Positions 37,562 to 46,617 of a stretch of DNA of 64,000 nt are shown in pieces (positions within the stretch are counted from its first letter, which is position 1; each line of letters begins with the position of its first letter). A program made the translations under genes and the position numbers. The stretch lies in contig NZ_JAMXXN010000003.1 in the NCBI RefSeq assembly GCF_024129435.1, positions 145,400 to 209,399 of the forward strand. The letters run 5' to 3'. The notes under the pieces are model-generated. The model worked only from the letters and a program-made list of their open reading frames with translations. It ran no database searches and had not been told where the DNA came from. Source of the stretch: Acinetobacter lwoffii (GTDB lineage Bacteria; Pseudomonadota; Gammaproteobacteria; Pseudomonadales; Moraxellaceae).

Positions 37562-37719
37562 TCAACATCCTGTTGTGTATTTTTTGTTTTAATTGCTATT
37601 TATTTAAAACCAAATGCACATATTTCCAAAGCAAAGTTATGTAATTGATGCGACAGGCCATAAGCGCTGTGGATATTTTGGTATAGTATTGGGCAAGATT
37701 TTATTTTTGATGTGATGCT

Positions 37720-38217
37720 ATGACTGAGTCAGCACCGACTTTATCGACCCGTTATTTTCTGACTTTAGAAGAATCTCAGGATGGTTTTGCCTTGGCGACG
37801 TTTGGCAAGAAGCAGATTTCACGTTTTCTGACCCCTTTGGTCAGTATCGGGATCATCATCTGGGGTTTCTCGATGGGCTTTGATGGCGTTGGACGTTATT
37901 ACGTGGCTTTGGGTGCATTCTTCCTGATCCTGCAAGGCATCATGCGTTACTGGTTCCTGCCGATGATGTTTAAACGCCAGTTTGTTAAATATCAGTTTGG
38001 TAAAAGCGAACAGGGTATTGATTTGTATCAGGACTATGCGGAAATTTTTACCAATGATCGTAGCAAGCTGGTGCCATATAGCGAAGTTCAGAATTTTGCT
38101 GTCGGTAAACTGACTTATATGCTGGAATTGAAAAACCGTACCGTCGTGATCGTACCGAAGCGTGCTTTTAAGGACGGCACTGAACAGAGTATGTTCGAGC
38201 ATACATTTAAAAAATAA
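37720..38217 (+). CDS. YcxB-like membrane protein
   Basis: A 165-residue protein with two adjacent membrane helices (about 38-78) followed by a soluble part (YQDYAEIFTNDRSKLVPYSEVQNF, then VVIVPKRAFKDG). The pattern of two helices then a PH-like domain ending VPKRAF matches YcxB-like proteins. Function is unknown. The FAH-family gene starts 37 bases later. Confidence 0.7.
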   Translation: MTESAPTLSTRYFLTLEESQDGFALATFGKKQISRFLTPLVSIGIIIWGFSMGFDGVGRYYVALGAFFLILQGIMRYWFLPMMFKRQFVKYQFGKSEQGIDLYQDYAEIFTNDRSKLVPYSEVQNFAVGKLTYMLELKNRTVVIVPKRAFKDGTEQSMFEHTFKK

Positions 38218-38254
38218 TTCAGATATCTATAAAAGGAAAAGGGAAGTTTTGATC

Positions 38255-38896
38255 ATGAGCACACGTCCATCCAAAATCGTTTGTGTGGGTCGCAGTTATG
38301 CCGATCATGCCAAAGAACTCGGCAATGCGATCCCTGATCGTCCGGTATTGTTTATTAAGCCTCCGAGTGCCTTAAGTTCGCTTGAAGCAGGCATTGAGTG
38401 GAATCTGGAATGGGGCAATTGTCATTATGAATGTGAATTGAGTTTGCGTATTGACCGGACTTTAAGCAAAGAAAGCGATCCTGTGAAAGCACTTGAAGCT
38501 GTAGGTGCGGTAACTTTAGGTCTGGACTTAACTTTGCGTGATTTACAGGATGATCTCAAGAAAAAAGGCCAGCCTTGGGAACGTGCCAAAGCCTTTGATG
38601 GTTCTTGTTTGTTGTTGGACTGGGTGCCTGTCGCCGATGTAGTCACTGACTGGAAAGATGTGCATTACACACTCGAAGTCAATGATGAACTGCGTCAAAA
38701 AGGTGATACTGCGTTATTGATTTTTGATATTGCGACCTTGTTGGCTGATATCAGTCAGGTCTTTACTTTGGAAGAAGGTGATGTAGTGATGACCGGTACA
38801 CCGGCAGGCGTTGCGGCATTGTATTCAGGCGATCAACTGAAAATGACGCTGAAGGGTCAGTCTCAGGATTATGTCTGGACGACTTTTGTGAAATAA
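38255..38896 (+). CDS. Fumarylacetoacetate-hydrolase family protein (YcgM-like)
   Basis: A 213-residue FAH-fold hydrolase. The expected metal ligands are seen as HYECEL (Glu59, Glu61) and LGLDLT (Asp91), and the C-terminal block is VVMTGTPAGVAAL. Small members of this size are acylpyruvate or oxaloacetate-acting hydrolases/decarboxylases. The frame is open from 38162, but ATG 38255 is preceded by AAAAGGGAAG and starts at the usual KIVCVGRSYADHAKE block. Confidence 0.88.
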   Translation: MSTRPSKIVCVGRSYADHAKELGNAIPDRPVLFIKPPSALSSLEAGIEWNLEWGNCHYECELSLRIDRTLSKESDPVKALEAVGAVTLGLDLTLRDLQDDLKKKGQPWERAKAFDGSCLLLDWVPVADVVTDWKDVHYTLEVNDELRQKGDTALLIFDIATLLADISQVFTLEEGDVVMTGTPAGVAALYSGDQLKMTLKGQSQDYVWTTFVK

Positions 38897-38913
38897 CCAA
38901 GATTTTGAATCAT

Positions 38914-38935
38914 AGGAGCCTATTGGCTCCTTTTT
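38914..38935. terminator. Terminator between FAH-family gene and araC-type gene
   Basis: AGGAGCC/GGCTCCT stem and a T run, between convergent genes. Confidence 0.85.
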
Positions 38936-38948
38936 CATATACATAATT

Positions 38949-39770
38949 TTAATCATTAACAGTATAACGCTTGCGAAACTGATCTGGGGTGGCTCCCATC
39001 CAGCGTTTAAACATGCTGATAAATGCCGAGGCATTGGCATAGCCCAGATCAAAGGCAATGCTCTCGACACTATGCGCCGCATTTAATAAAGACATGGCCT
39101 GCATCACTTTCAGGCGTTGCCGCCATTCATGCAGTGACATTCCTAGTTCTTTCTGACTATATCGCGCTAACGTCCGCTCGGTTAAATTGACGCGTTCGGC
39201 CAGTTGTTGCAGCGAGCTTTGATCTGCCGGATGCTGATGTAAATAATCTAAAATCTGTTTCAGCAATGCGTGTTCTGAATGCGGTAGATAACTGCTGACC
39301 AGTTGGGCTTGCTGGAGCTGATCGAGCAGCACCTGTAGCAGACGCTGATATTCAGCTGAATTCTCGAGTGCTGGATGATCTTGATGATGCAGTTGTTTCA
39401 GGTGGGTAAATAAAGCAGTGACCAGAGGCGCACTGAGCAAGATACCCGGTTGAGTAGGGAGTTGGCTGCATAGTGATTCATGCACATACAGGGTGCCATG
39501 AGAAACCGCAGTACGGTTCAGACCACGATGCTCTAAATTCGGTGGAAGCCAGATGCCGTGAGGTGAAGGTGTCACATAATTTATATGATTAATATTCACT
39601 TCCATCACGCCATGAAAAGCATAGACAAATTCTCCCCAGGCATGGCCATGCAGAGGATAAACAGATTGCGCGGGATCCTCCCTGAAGCTGATCCACAAAG
39701 GTGCTTGAATCAGATCATGAGTCGGAAGTTGCTTGAGCGAAGCTGAATCTGCTTGAATTTTTTTATGCAT
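38949..39770 (-). CDS. AraC-family transcriptional regulator
   Basis: A 273-residue regulator (start MHKKIQADSASL). The N-terminal half is a cupin-like sensor (LHGHAWGEFVYAFHGVMEV), and the C-terminal half has two helix-turn-helix motifs (LQQLAERVNLTERTLARYSQ and SVESIAFDLGYANASAFISMFKR). The open frame begins at 39863, but that start would lie almost at the start of the divergent transporter gene, so I prefer ATG 39770. Its likely targets are the two divergent exporter genes. Confidence 0.87.
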   Translation of the reverse strand: MHKKIQADSASLKQLPTHDLIQAPLWISFREDPAQSVYPLHGHAWGEFVYAFHGVMEVNINHINYVTPSPHGIWLPPNLEHRGLNRTAVSHGTLYVHESLCSQLPTQPGILLSAPLVTALFTHLKQLHHQDHPALENSAEYQRLLQVLLDQLQQAQLVSSYLPHSEHALLKQILDYLHQHPADQSSLQQLAERVNLTERTLARYSQKELGMSLHEWRQRLKVMQAMSLLNAAHSVESIAFDLGYANASAFISMFKRWMGATPDQFRKRYTVND

Positions 39771-39831
39771 CACCGAAATTGCCTGAATAACACCATCATT
39801 TGTCTGTTTTGGAGTATATCTTTTATTTCTG

Positions 39832-39846
39832 ACACTTTTATAGTGT
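39832..39846. promoter_or_regulatory. Inverted repeat in the araC/exporter divergent region
   Basis: ACACT, TTTAT spacer, AGTGT: a perfect 5+5 palindrome in the divergent region, 28 bases before the exporter start codon. A candidate operator for the AraC-type regulator or another factor. Confidence 0.4.
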
Positions 39847-39874
39847 ACTTTCCAAATGAGCAACAGGACCGTAT

Positions 39875-40813
39875 GTGAGCCAGCGTCAGGCGTTAGATGC
39901 TAAAGCATCTGCCATCATGTTTGTATTGTGTATGTTGTGGGGTTTACAACAGGTGGTATTGAAATGGGCCGCCAGTGATATTTCAGCCCTGATGCAAATT
40001 GCCTTGCGTTCAGCCTTATCTGCGCTGATGGTTTATCCCCTGATTCAGCAGAGCGTGCGCCGTCAACTCTGGAATGCACGCTATTTACCTGCAGGATTAC
40101 TAGTCGGTGTGTTGTTTGCAACCGAATTCTATCTGATTGGTGAGGCACTGCGTTATACCTCAGCCTCGCATACTATTGTTTTACTTTATACCGCGCCGAT
40201 TTTTGTGGCTTTGGGTTTACACTGGAAATTGCCGGCAGAGCGTTTGTCTTCTGTGCAATGGGGCGGAATATTTCTTGCCTTTAGCGGAATTGTAGTCAGT
40301 TTTCTGTTACGTCCACAGACAGAATCAACTTTACAAACTGATGCCTTGTGGGGAGATTTTCTGGCTTTGCTTGGCGGCGTATTCTGGGCAGCCACCACAG
40401 TCAGTGTACGTCTGAGCCGGCTGGCTGAAGCACCTGCAACCCAGACTTTGTTCTATCAATTATTGATAGGTGGAATCCTGTTATTGCCTCTGGCTGTTCT
40501 GACTGGACAAGCAGCCATTCAATGGACAGTGTTGTCTATTTCCAGTCTGGTTTTTCATACCGTACTGATTTCCTTTGCCAGTTATCTGATCTGGTTCTGG
40601 ATGCTGAAACATTATCTGGCATCACGTCTGGGCGTATTTTCCTTTTTGACCCCTGTATTCGGCATGCTGTTCGGGGTGCTGATTCTGGATGAACATATCG
40701 AAATCAATTTTATTATCGGCACCTGTATGGTGATGTTGGGCGTGATTCTGGTGAGTTTGCAGGGATGGCTGAAAAAACCGAATATCAATAAAACTATTCA
40801 AGAGCAAGTATGA
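39875..40813 (+). CDS. EamA-type exporter (DMT family), divergent from araC
   Basis: A 312-residue inner-membrane protein with about ten helices in two EamA repeats (ILCMLWGLQQVVLKWAASDIS at the front; LASRLGVFSFLTPVFGMLFGVLILDEHI in the second). It starts at GTG 39875 after CAGGACC. It overlaps the next exporter by four bases (ATGA), so the two are co-translated. It was likely placed under the divergent AraC regulator. Confidence 0.88.
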   Translation: MSQRQALDAKASAIMFVLCMLWGLQQVVLKWAASDISALMQIALRSALSALMVYPLIQQSVRRQLWNARYLPAGLLVGVLFATEFYLIGEALRYTSASHTIVLLYTAPIFVALGLHWKLPAERLSSVQWGGIFLAFSGIVVSFLLRPQTESTLQTDALWGDFLALLGGVFWAATTVSVRLSRLAEAPATQTLFYQLLIGGILLLPLAVLTGQAAIQWTVLSISSLVFHTVLISFASYLIWFWMLKHYLASRLGVFSFLTPVFGMLFGVLILDEHIEINFIIGTCMVMLGVILVSLQGWLKKPNINKTIQEQV

Positions 40814-41697
40814 AAAACTGGTCTGTAAATTTAGCGACCTGGATTGGCCTGTCTTCCATTCTGATCTGGGCCAGTCTAGTCGCTGTAGTGAAACTGATTA
40901 CTGAATCCACCAGTGCAGTGCAGGGGATTGCTTTAATTTATAGTTTTAGCAGTCTGGCGATTTTGGCATTCACGGGTTTCCCAAAAATCAAGCAAATGTC
41001 CAAGCGCTATCTGTTCGGTTGTGGCGCTTTATTTGTGGCTTATGAGATTCTATTTCTGGTTGCCGTGGCATGGTCAGATAATCGTGAACAAGTGATGCTG
41101 ATTGCCATGATCAATTATCTGTGGCCACCCTTGATGATTGTTTTTTCGATTTTTGCCCGGCAGTTGCAGGCCCACCTCTGGGTGATTCCCGGCTTTCTGC
41201 TCGCCGTAATGGGACTGATGCTGGTGGTCAATCCAGAAATCACTAATCTGCCGAAGTTTATGCAGGCTTTAGCTGAAAATCTTTGGGCCTATGGCTTTGC
41301 CTTTCTCGGCGCTTTGTTATGGCCTTGCTACTGCGTTCTAACTAGGACCTATGGCCGCGGACAAAATGGTGTACCGATTTTCTTTTTGGTCGCTGTAATT
41401 AGCTTATGGTTCTTACATTTAGGATTAAACGAACCTTTTATCATGCCCACATTCAAGCTATGGTTGGGAATTGCAGTGGTGGGTAGTCTGATTGGCATCG
41501 CCTATAGTAACTGGAATCAGAGTATGCAGTTCGGCAATATCAAGGTGCTGATTTTAGCCACCTATTTTATGCCGATTCTTTCTTCGGTCATGTCAATGCT
41601 GATTCTGGATGTCAGACCCGAACTCAGTTTTTGGATCGGGACGGGTTTGGTGACTGCAGGCGCTATAGTCTGCTGGAAATCTACCGCTATCAGTTAA
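40810..41697 (+). CDS. yddG: YddG-like aromatic amino-acid exporter (DMT family)
   Basis: A 295-residue inner-membrane protein with about ten helices. The segments MLIAMINYLWPPLMIVFSIFA and GIAYSNWNQSMQFGNIKVLILATYFMPILSS (each read in part) resemble the YddG group, which exports aromatic amino acids and related compounds in E. coli. It overlaps the upstream exporter gene by four bases, and a terminator follows. Confidence 0.82.
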   Translation: MKNWSVNLATWIGLSSILIWASLVAVVKLITESTSAVQGIALIYSFSSLAILAFTGFPKIKQMSKRYLFGCGALFVAYEILFLVAVAWSDNREQVMLIAMINYLWPPLMIVFSIFARQLQAHLWVIPGFLLAVMGLMLVVNPEITNLPKFMQALAENLWAYGFAFLGALLWPCYCVLTRTYGRGQNGVPIFFLVAVISLWFLHLGLNEPFIMPTFKLWLGIAVVGSLIGIAYSNWNQSMQFGNIKVLILATYFMPILSSVMSMLILDVRPELSFWIGTGLVTAGAIVCWKSTAIS

Positions 41698-41727
41698 AAA
41701 AATCCTCTCAAGCGAGAGGATTTTTTT
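41697..41727. terminator. Terminator between yddG-like gene and yihY-like gene
   Basis: ATCCTCTC/GAGAGGAT stem with A and T tails, between convergent genes. Confidence 0.9.
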
Positions 41728-42979
41728 ATTTATGTCGGAACAGTTCGGACAATGGAAAATTGAGTTTTTCTTCCAGATATTGATCGGTTTCCTGTAATCT
41801 AGGTGAGAAATTTTGCATCCAGATGTCATCAGTCTGGGCATTGGTGAGATGGTTTTTGCGTGGCAGTGGATAGGGTAATTGCAGATAAAAATTCCAGAAG
41901 CTGACCTGATCCAGATCACGAACCAGCACATATTCATTTTCATCGGTACGTTTGATCAAATTCTGCTTTTCAAACATGGCGACATAGCTCGGCCAGCGTC
42001 CAATTTCATCCCGGCCTAAGACCTCAAGTGCTTGGGCTTCACTGATGCTTTCACCAGTTTTCTGCTTTTTATAAAATAATTCTAACAGATCCAGCAGCAT
42101 GACGATGGGATGGCGTTTATTGTCCTGCCCAGATTCAAACGCCGTCAGGGCATAGCTGATTTCAACCCCCAATAACACAATAATCCACGACAGATAAATC
42201 CAGAGCAGGAAAATCGGTACGGCGGCGAATGCGCCATAGACAATTTCATAACTGGTGAAGTTTGACATGATATAGCCGAACAGGTTTTTCAACAGCTCAA
42301 ACACCACGGCACTAAACAGACCGGCAATAAAGGCAGATTTAAGCGGTACACTGCGATTCGGGATGGTCCAGTTCAAAATGAAAAATCCGAGTACAGTCAA
42401 AGAAAAGGAAATCGCCCAGAGGACAAAAGCGCCATCAAGCTCATAACCGGCAAAGTTATTGCTGAGAATGCTCATGGATGCCACGGTCGAAGAAATCACA
42501 AATGCACTGCCGAGTAAAATCGGCCCGAGCGAAATGATGGTCCAGTAACGCATAAAGCCCATAATTCCGCCCCGCGTTTCAGTCACGCGCCAAATGCGGT
42601 TAAACACCGTTTCGATACTGCTGAGCATCAATACTGTCGTCACAAACAAGAACAGAATACCAATGATGGTGAGATTGCTGGATTTATCGGTAAAGGCATT
42701 CAGGGCCTTATCAAAGGCAATGGTGGTTTTGGGTAAAAAATTACTATAAATCAGCTGCTGTAATTGCTGCCGCGCAGGTTCTAGGGCTTTAATGGAAGAA
42801 ATAATCACCAGAAAAACCGTCAGCATCGGCACTACGGCGAACAGGGTGGTATAGGTCAGGGAACCTGCCTGTTCGCGACAGCGGTCTGTTTCAAAGCGTC
42901 GAAGTACAAATAAAACAAATTGAAACCAGTGTTTTTCATAGAAAGGTAATTTCTTTAAATACTTAACAATCATCTGCAT
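41726..42979 (-). CDS. YihY/BrkB-family inner-membrane protein
   Basis: A 417-residue protein with about six membrane helices. The blocks CREQAGSLTYTTLFAVVPML, RIWRVTETRGGIMGFMRYW and FGYIMSNFTSYEIVYGAFAAVPIFLLWIYLSW (in part) are typical of YihY. A soluble C-terminal tail of about 130 residues (LLDLLELFYKKQKTGESISEAQALEVLG) resembles a winged-helix region. The family was once called ribonuclease BN; its role is unclear. Confidence 0.9.
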   Translation of the reverse strand: MQMIVKYLKKLPFYEKHWFQFVLFVLRRFETDRCREQAGSLTYTTLFAVVPMLTVFLVIISSIKALEPARQQLQQLIYSNFLPKTTIAFDKALNAFTDKSSNLTIIGILFLFVTTVLMLSSIETVFNRIWRVTETRGGIMGFMRYWTIISLGPILLGSAFVISSTVASMSILSNNFAGYELDGAFVLWAISFSLTVLGFFILNWTIPNRSVPLKSAFIAGLFSAVVFELLKNLFGYIMSNFTSYEIVYGAFAAVPIFLLWIYLSWIIVLLGVEISYALTAFESGQDNKRHPIVMLLDLLELFYKKQKTGESISEAQALEVLGRDEIGRWPSYVAMFEKQNLIKRTDENEYVLVRDLDQVSFWNFYLQLPYPLPRKNHLTNAQTDDIWMQNFSPRLQETDQYLEEKLNFPLSELFRHK

Positions 42980-43083
42980 CCAATCTCAATTTTTTTAATC
43001 ATCATGAATTTTCACCATCAGCTTAACCAAAAAACTTGCAAAGTATCGTATAGTTTTATTTTTTTAAGTAATGACTAAGAACC

Positions 43084-43683
43084 ATGATGCAACCTTATGT
43101 CCTTGTTTTATATTACAGCAAATATGGCTCAACCAAAGAAATGGCGCATTTAATTGCCAATGGAATTGAAGCGACAGGCGTGGCAGTAAAAATCAGGACA
43201 GTTCCAAATATATCCAGCATGGTAAAAGTCGCTGAACCGAGTATTCCGGCAGAAGGGGATATTTACTGTACTCTGGACGATCTGGCGCAATGTGCCGGCC
43301 TGGCGCTTGGTTCACCGACCCGTTTTGGCAATATGGCCTCTGAAATGAAATATTTTTGGGATCAGACTACGAGTCTGTGGCTGAATGGAGCGCTACACGG
43401 TAAACCGGCTTGCGTGTTTACGGCATCAGGTTCCATGCATGGTGGACAGGAAAGTACTTTGCTGACCATGCTGCTGCCGTTGTTCCATCATGGCATGATG
43501 ATCATGGGGCTTAGTAACGCAACACCTGCACTCTCGAATACCAAAACTGGTGGCACACCTTATGGTGCTAGTCATGTCAGCGGCCCACGGCATGATCAGG
43601 GCTTGAGTCCGGATGAAAAAATTCTGTGTGAAGTACAAGGCAAGCGTTTAGGTGAAGTGGTACTGAAACTCAATCGAGTCTGA
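43084..43683 (+). CDS. wrbA: NAD(P)H:quinone oxidoreductase WrbA
   Basis: A 199-residue flavodoxin-like FMN protein. The FMN phosphate loop is YYSKYGSTKEMA (residues 10-21), with GSPTRFGNMASEMKYFWDQT and the GSMHGGQESTLLTML loop. It reduces quinones by two electrons, protecting against oxidative stress. The length is right for WrbA. Confidence 0.95.
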   Translation: MMQPYVLVLYYSKYGSTKEMAHLIANGIEATGVAVKIRTVPNISSMVKVAEPSIPAEGDIYCTLDDLAQCAGLALGSPTRFGNMASEMKYFWDQTTSLWLNGALHGKPACVFTASGSMHGGQESTLLTMLLPLFHHGMMIMGLSNATPALSNTKTGGTPYGASHVSGPRHDQGLSPDEKILCEVQGKRLGEVVLKLNRV

Positions 43684-43730
43684 AAAACACTCACAGGAAA
43701 TGAAGGATGAACTTCATTTCCTGAATTTTA

Positions 43731-44105
43731 TTAGGCTTCTTTTTGATCTTTTTGACTAAATCTGTATTTGCATTTCAGACATTGATAATCCTGAAACAGA
43801 TTACGGTCGACAGAAACCCCGGCTTTTTTTCCCAGAAAATTACCGACCACACCGCCGGTAATTCCGACACTGATTGCACCGACAAAAGTGCCTACGGTTC
43901 CGCCGACAATCACACCTAAAGGTCCGGCTACTGTACCAATTGCAGCGCCAATCGATGCACCCGAAGCAGCGCCACCTACAGTCCCTGCAGTTGCACCCGC
44001 TGAACTCATGAGAATGCCGCCAATTTTCTTTAAATTCTGTTCATGATCGCGCTGTTCGATATCAGCTGAGCCACATTTAGGACATTGCATAGATTGTTCC
44101 ATCAA
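43731..44105 (-). CDS. Split zinc-ribbon protein with glycine-zipper core
   Basis: A 124-residue protein. The N-terminal pair QCPKCG (Cys8, Cys11) and the C-terminal pair QCLKCKYRF (Cys109, Cys112) could form one zinc ribbon. Between them (about 28-95) is a Gly/Ala-rich hydrophobic stretch with GxxxG repeats (AGTVGGAASGASIGAAIGTVA) that looks like a pair of glycine-zipper membrane helices. If so, the ends would both be cytoplasmic and could join across the hairpin. I do not recognise a named family. Confidence 0.75.
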   Translation of the reverse strand: MMEQSMQCPKCGSADIEQRDHEQNLKKIGGILMSSAGATAGTVGGAASGASIGAAIGTVAGPLGVIVGGTVGTFVGAISVGITGGVVGNFLGKKAGVSVDRNLFQDYQCLKCKYRFSQKDQKEA

Positions 44106-44956
44106 GGATTGAGATGTGCTTGTTTTAGGTTTATCGGAAATAGGATTTTTGCCCTGATCAGCACTTATTCATAACATACAACAACACACTAGATAAGTTT
44201 TGAATTCGCAAATCAGAAACATTGCATACTCACTTGATTCTAGTTGAGTTCACGCTAAAACATTGTATTTCAGCTGTAAATATATGCCTTCTTGGTTGAT
44301 TAACGCAATTCTTAACCTGCCATTGAGGAAATGGCAAATCTCAAGATCATCAGAAATGTTCTTTTCTTATCATTCTAAATATTATGCTCTTAGCTCTTAG
44401 AAAGACTATTTCTGGAGTTAAGATAAAAAAGGAAGGGACGTCGAAAAATATGCAAACGAGTTCTTATCAGGGCTATTAAAATTTTTCTGCCAAAATACAC
44501 CTGAATATTGGCGTTTCTTTATAAGTCACCTTCATTGTAATTGATTAATTATATTTTAAATAAATCTTGACATTTATCCTTGTTAAATAGAAGTTCTAGT
44601 AAAATAAAAATTTACGACTTTTAAAATATAAAAAGTATAATAATTCTAATCTTTATTAGATAAATTTTTGATTATTGCTAATATAAAAAATATATTATTT
44701 TAATCAAGTTTTTTATATGAATTTTATATTCAAAAAAATTTTATATAATGATTTCTTACAAATCACAAATAATAAACAAATTTTTATTTATTAATTAAAA
44801 ACAATAATTTATATTTTTAATTAAAACAAAAAAATATGTGAATAGGGATATTTTCTACATTTTATAATTTTATGTGATTTAATATTTTTCAGATAAATTT
44901 AATCTTACTTAAACGAAAAATTAAATAAATATCTTAAATCAGAGGATATTAAGATT
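44106..44956. other. 850-base very AT-rich non-coding region
   Basis: No gene is visible. In two 60-base lines I counted (44581-44640 and 44641-44700) G+C is 15% and 10%. A TATAAT lies at 44863-44868, 94 bases before the next gene, without a good -35. The composition suggests a nucleoid-protein (H-NS-like) silenced region upstream of an acquired surface locus; that is inference. Confidence 0.6.
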
Positions 44957-45334
44957 ATGAGAATATTAGTTATCAATCTGGGTTTATTATGTTTGTGTTT
45001 TCTAAGTAACGCTTATGCCACCTCTGATGAGTGGACTCAGCGTTGGAAATCATCCAGTGCCCGTTCCAATGAGAATCTAGTTCAAGCCAATCTGATCGAA
45101 CTTAAGGAGTCAGACTATTATTCTGGATTAGGTAAAACCACCGTTCATAGCACTTCGACCACCTCCATCGGGACGGTAAATACCCCGACCAACAATATCA
45201 ATGTAGAGGGTACAGACAACAGTATCGATATTACGAGTGAGTTGCTGAATGAAGCACCAGTCAATTCAAATACCAACCAAAATCCTCAGCGCTGTCTTAA
45301 TTTAAGTAACAGACCAGGAGAATCACAATGTTGA
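44957..45334 (+). CDS. Small secreted protein of the CsgG/HfaB-like locus
   Basis: A 125-residue exported protein with signal peptide cleaved after NAYA. The mature part has Thr/Ser/Asn-rich stretches (GLGKTTVHSTSTTSIGTVNT, NNINVEGTDNSIDITSELL) and two cysteines near the end (RCLNLSNRPGESQC). It overlaps the CsgG/HfaB-like gene by seven bases, so the two are translated together. Possible roles are minor subunit, nucleator or chaperone for the fibre protein. I could not match it to a named family. Confidence 0.7.
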   Translation: MRILVINLGLLCLCFLSNAYATSDEWTQRWKSSSARSNENLVQANLIELKESDYYSGLGKTTVHSTSTTSIGTVNTPTNNINVEGTDNSIDITSELLNEAPVNSNTNQNPQRCLNLSNRPGESQC

Positions 45335-46533
45335 ATTTCTCCTCGACCAGAAGACATATATCTTTCGTGAGTGCCACTGTCCTTTGCAGCTCTTTTTTAA
45401 CAGGCTGCACGGGTTTAGCGCCCTCAAACAAGAAGCCAGTTAGCCTGGTACAAGGCCCCCCAATTACCGATATTTTTACCCCTTTTGATATGGCTTTATC
45501 CTGCCTAAAAGGACAATTACGTAGTGATGTGAGTTTCTCCGTGGGGGCAATTCTGGATCAAACCGGTAAGGATGTAGTTACCAATGGTGGTAGCGGAAAA
45601 ATGGTGACCCAAGGTGCGGGAGATATGGTGCAATCTGCCTTGTTTCAGGCGGGGGTAAGCTTAATGAACCGGCGTGATCCCCGGATTATCGAAAGCGAAG
45701 CCAAGTGGGGCATTCGTGATCCAAGACAAATCCAGGCTTCTGATTATTATGTGACAGGCAGTATTAACAGTCTGGATTTTATTCCGGGTGGTGGTTTTGA
45801 CATGCAGATCGCTGGTGTCGGTCCGAATTATAGTCAAACCCGGATTATGGTCGGTCTGGATTTATCTTTGACTGATACCCGCAGCAGTAAAGTCGTGGGC
45901 AATGTTTCATTGCAGAAGCAAATTGCTGCACAGGATTATGGCTTAAGTGCAGGCAGATTCGCTGGTCGTACACTCTTAAATATTCAGATTGGAAAAGGAG
46001 AACGAGAGGCAACTAACTTTGCCTTGCGGCAAATGTTGAATCTGGCCACTTTTGAATTGCTGAGTCAGGTTGTCCCACCCGCCGTATTTGAAAGTTGCCG
46101 TGCGCAGATACCGCCAGAGTTTGGTCAATTGAACTTAACCCGAAGTTCTGTCGCTCTGCATAAATACAAGAAAAACCAGCAACAAAATAGTACAGCTTCA
46201 AGCAGTGTTGTTCAGGAGTCAGTCTCAAGCCAGGCAGACTCATCCAATGAAAAAAATAAGTTAACCAACTCCCCGAGTAAAGATACAAAACCGCCTAAAC
46301 AGAAAGAGTCCGAGGTGATTCAAAACCCTGAAGCAGAGCCTGAAATGAGTAAACAGGACTTGATTAAATATATCAGCAAGAAGCAGCGTCAACCTTCTTC
46401 AAATGAAAAGAATGAAGAAAAAGATACTCAAGAAGAAGCTGCTAAAGAACAAGAAGATGAAAAAACCACAACGCTATGGGAGGTTAATCCTGATGTGGTC
46501 GAAAATTACTGGTCTAGCACCCAACGTGATTAA
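45328..46533 (+). CDS. CsgG/HfaB-type outer-membrane secretion lipoprotein
   Basis: A 401-residue lipoprotein with lipobox LTGC (Cys27). Residues about 55-250 match the CsgG/HfaB fold: SCLKGQLRSDVSFSVGAILD, GGSGKMVTQGAGDMVQSALF, ASDYYVTGSINSLDF, MVGLDLSLTDTRSSKVVGNVS and KQIAAQDYGLSAGRF. CsgG is the nonameric channel exporting curli subunits; HfaB is the Caulobacter homologue needed to anchor the holdfast. The last ~125 residues (from about 276) are a low-complexity Gln/Ser/Lys/Glu tail not found in CsgG, ending EVNPDVVENYWSSTQRD. Gene order with small secreted partners supports an export role. Confidence 0.85.
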   Translation: MLNFSSTRRHISFVSATVLCSSFLTGCTGLAPSNKKPVSLVQGPPITDIFTPFDMALSCLKGQLRSDVSFSVGAILDQTGKDVVTNGGSGKMVTQGAGDMVQSALFQAGVSLMNRRDPRIIESEAKWGIRDPRQIQASDYYVTGSINSLDFIPGGGFDMQIAGVGPNYSQTRIMVGLDLSLTDTRSSKVVGNVSLQKQIAAQDYGLSAGRFAGRTLLNIQIGKGEREATNFALRQMLNLATFELLSQVVPPAVFESCRAQIPPEFGQLNLTRSSVALHKYKKNQQQNSTASSSVVQESVSSQADSSNEKNKLTNSPSKDTKPPKQKESEVIQNPEAEPEMSKQDLIKYISKKQRQPSSNEKNEEKDTQEEAAKEQEDEKTTTLWEVNPDVVENYWSSTQRD

Positions 46534-46544
46534 GAATATTTAAA

Positions 46545-46593
46545 AATGGGCTCGCTCCCATTATAAGAAGGAGTACTTAGCGAGAGGTACTTC
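46545..46593 (+). promoter_or_regulatory. Two intercistronic hairpins before the repeat-protein gene
   Basis: AATGGG/CCCATT (46545-46550 with 46557-46562) and GGAGTAC/GTACTTC (46570-46576 with 46587-46593, one G-U pair). They lie in the 84-base gap ahead of the putative fibre gene and lack U runs, so they could be mRNA-stability or processing elements. Confidence 0.5.
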
Positions 46594-46617
46594 AAAACAA
46601 AAGTAGGAAGAACAACG

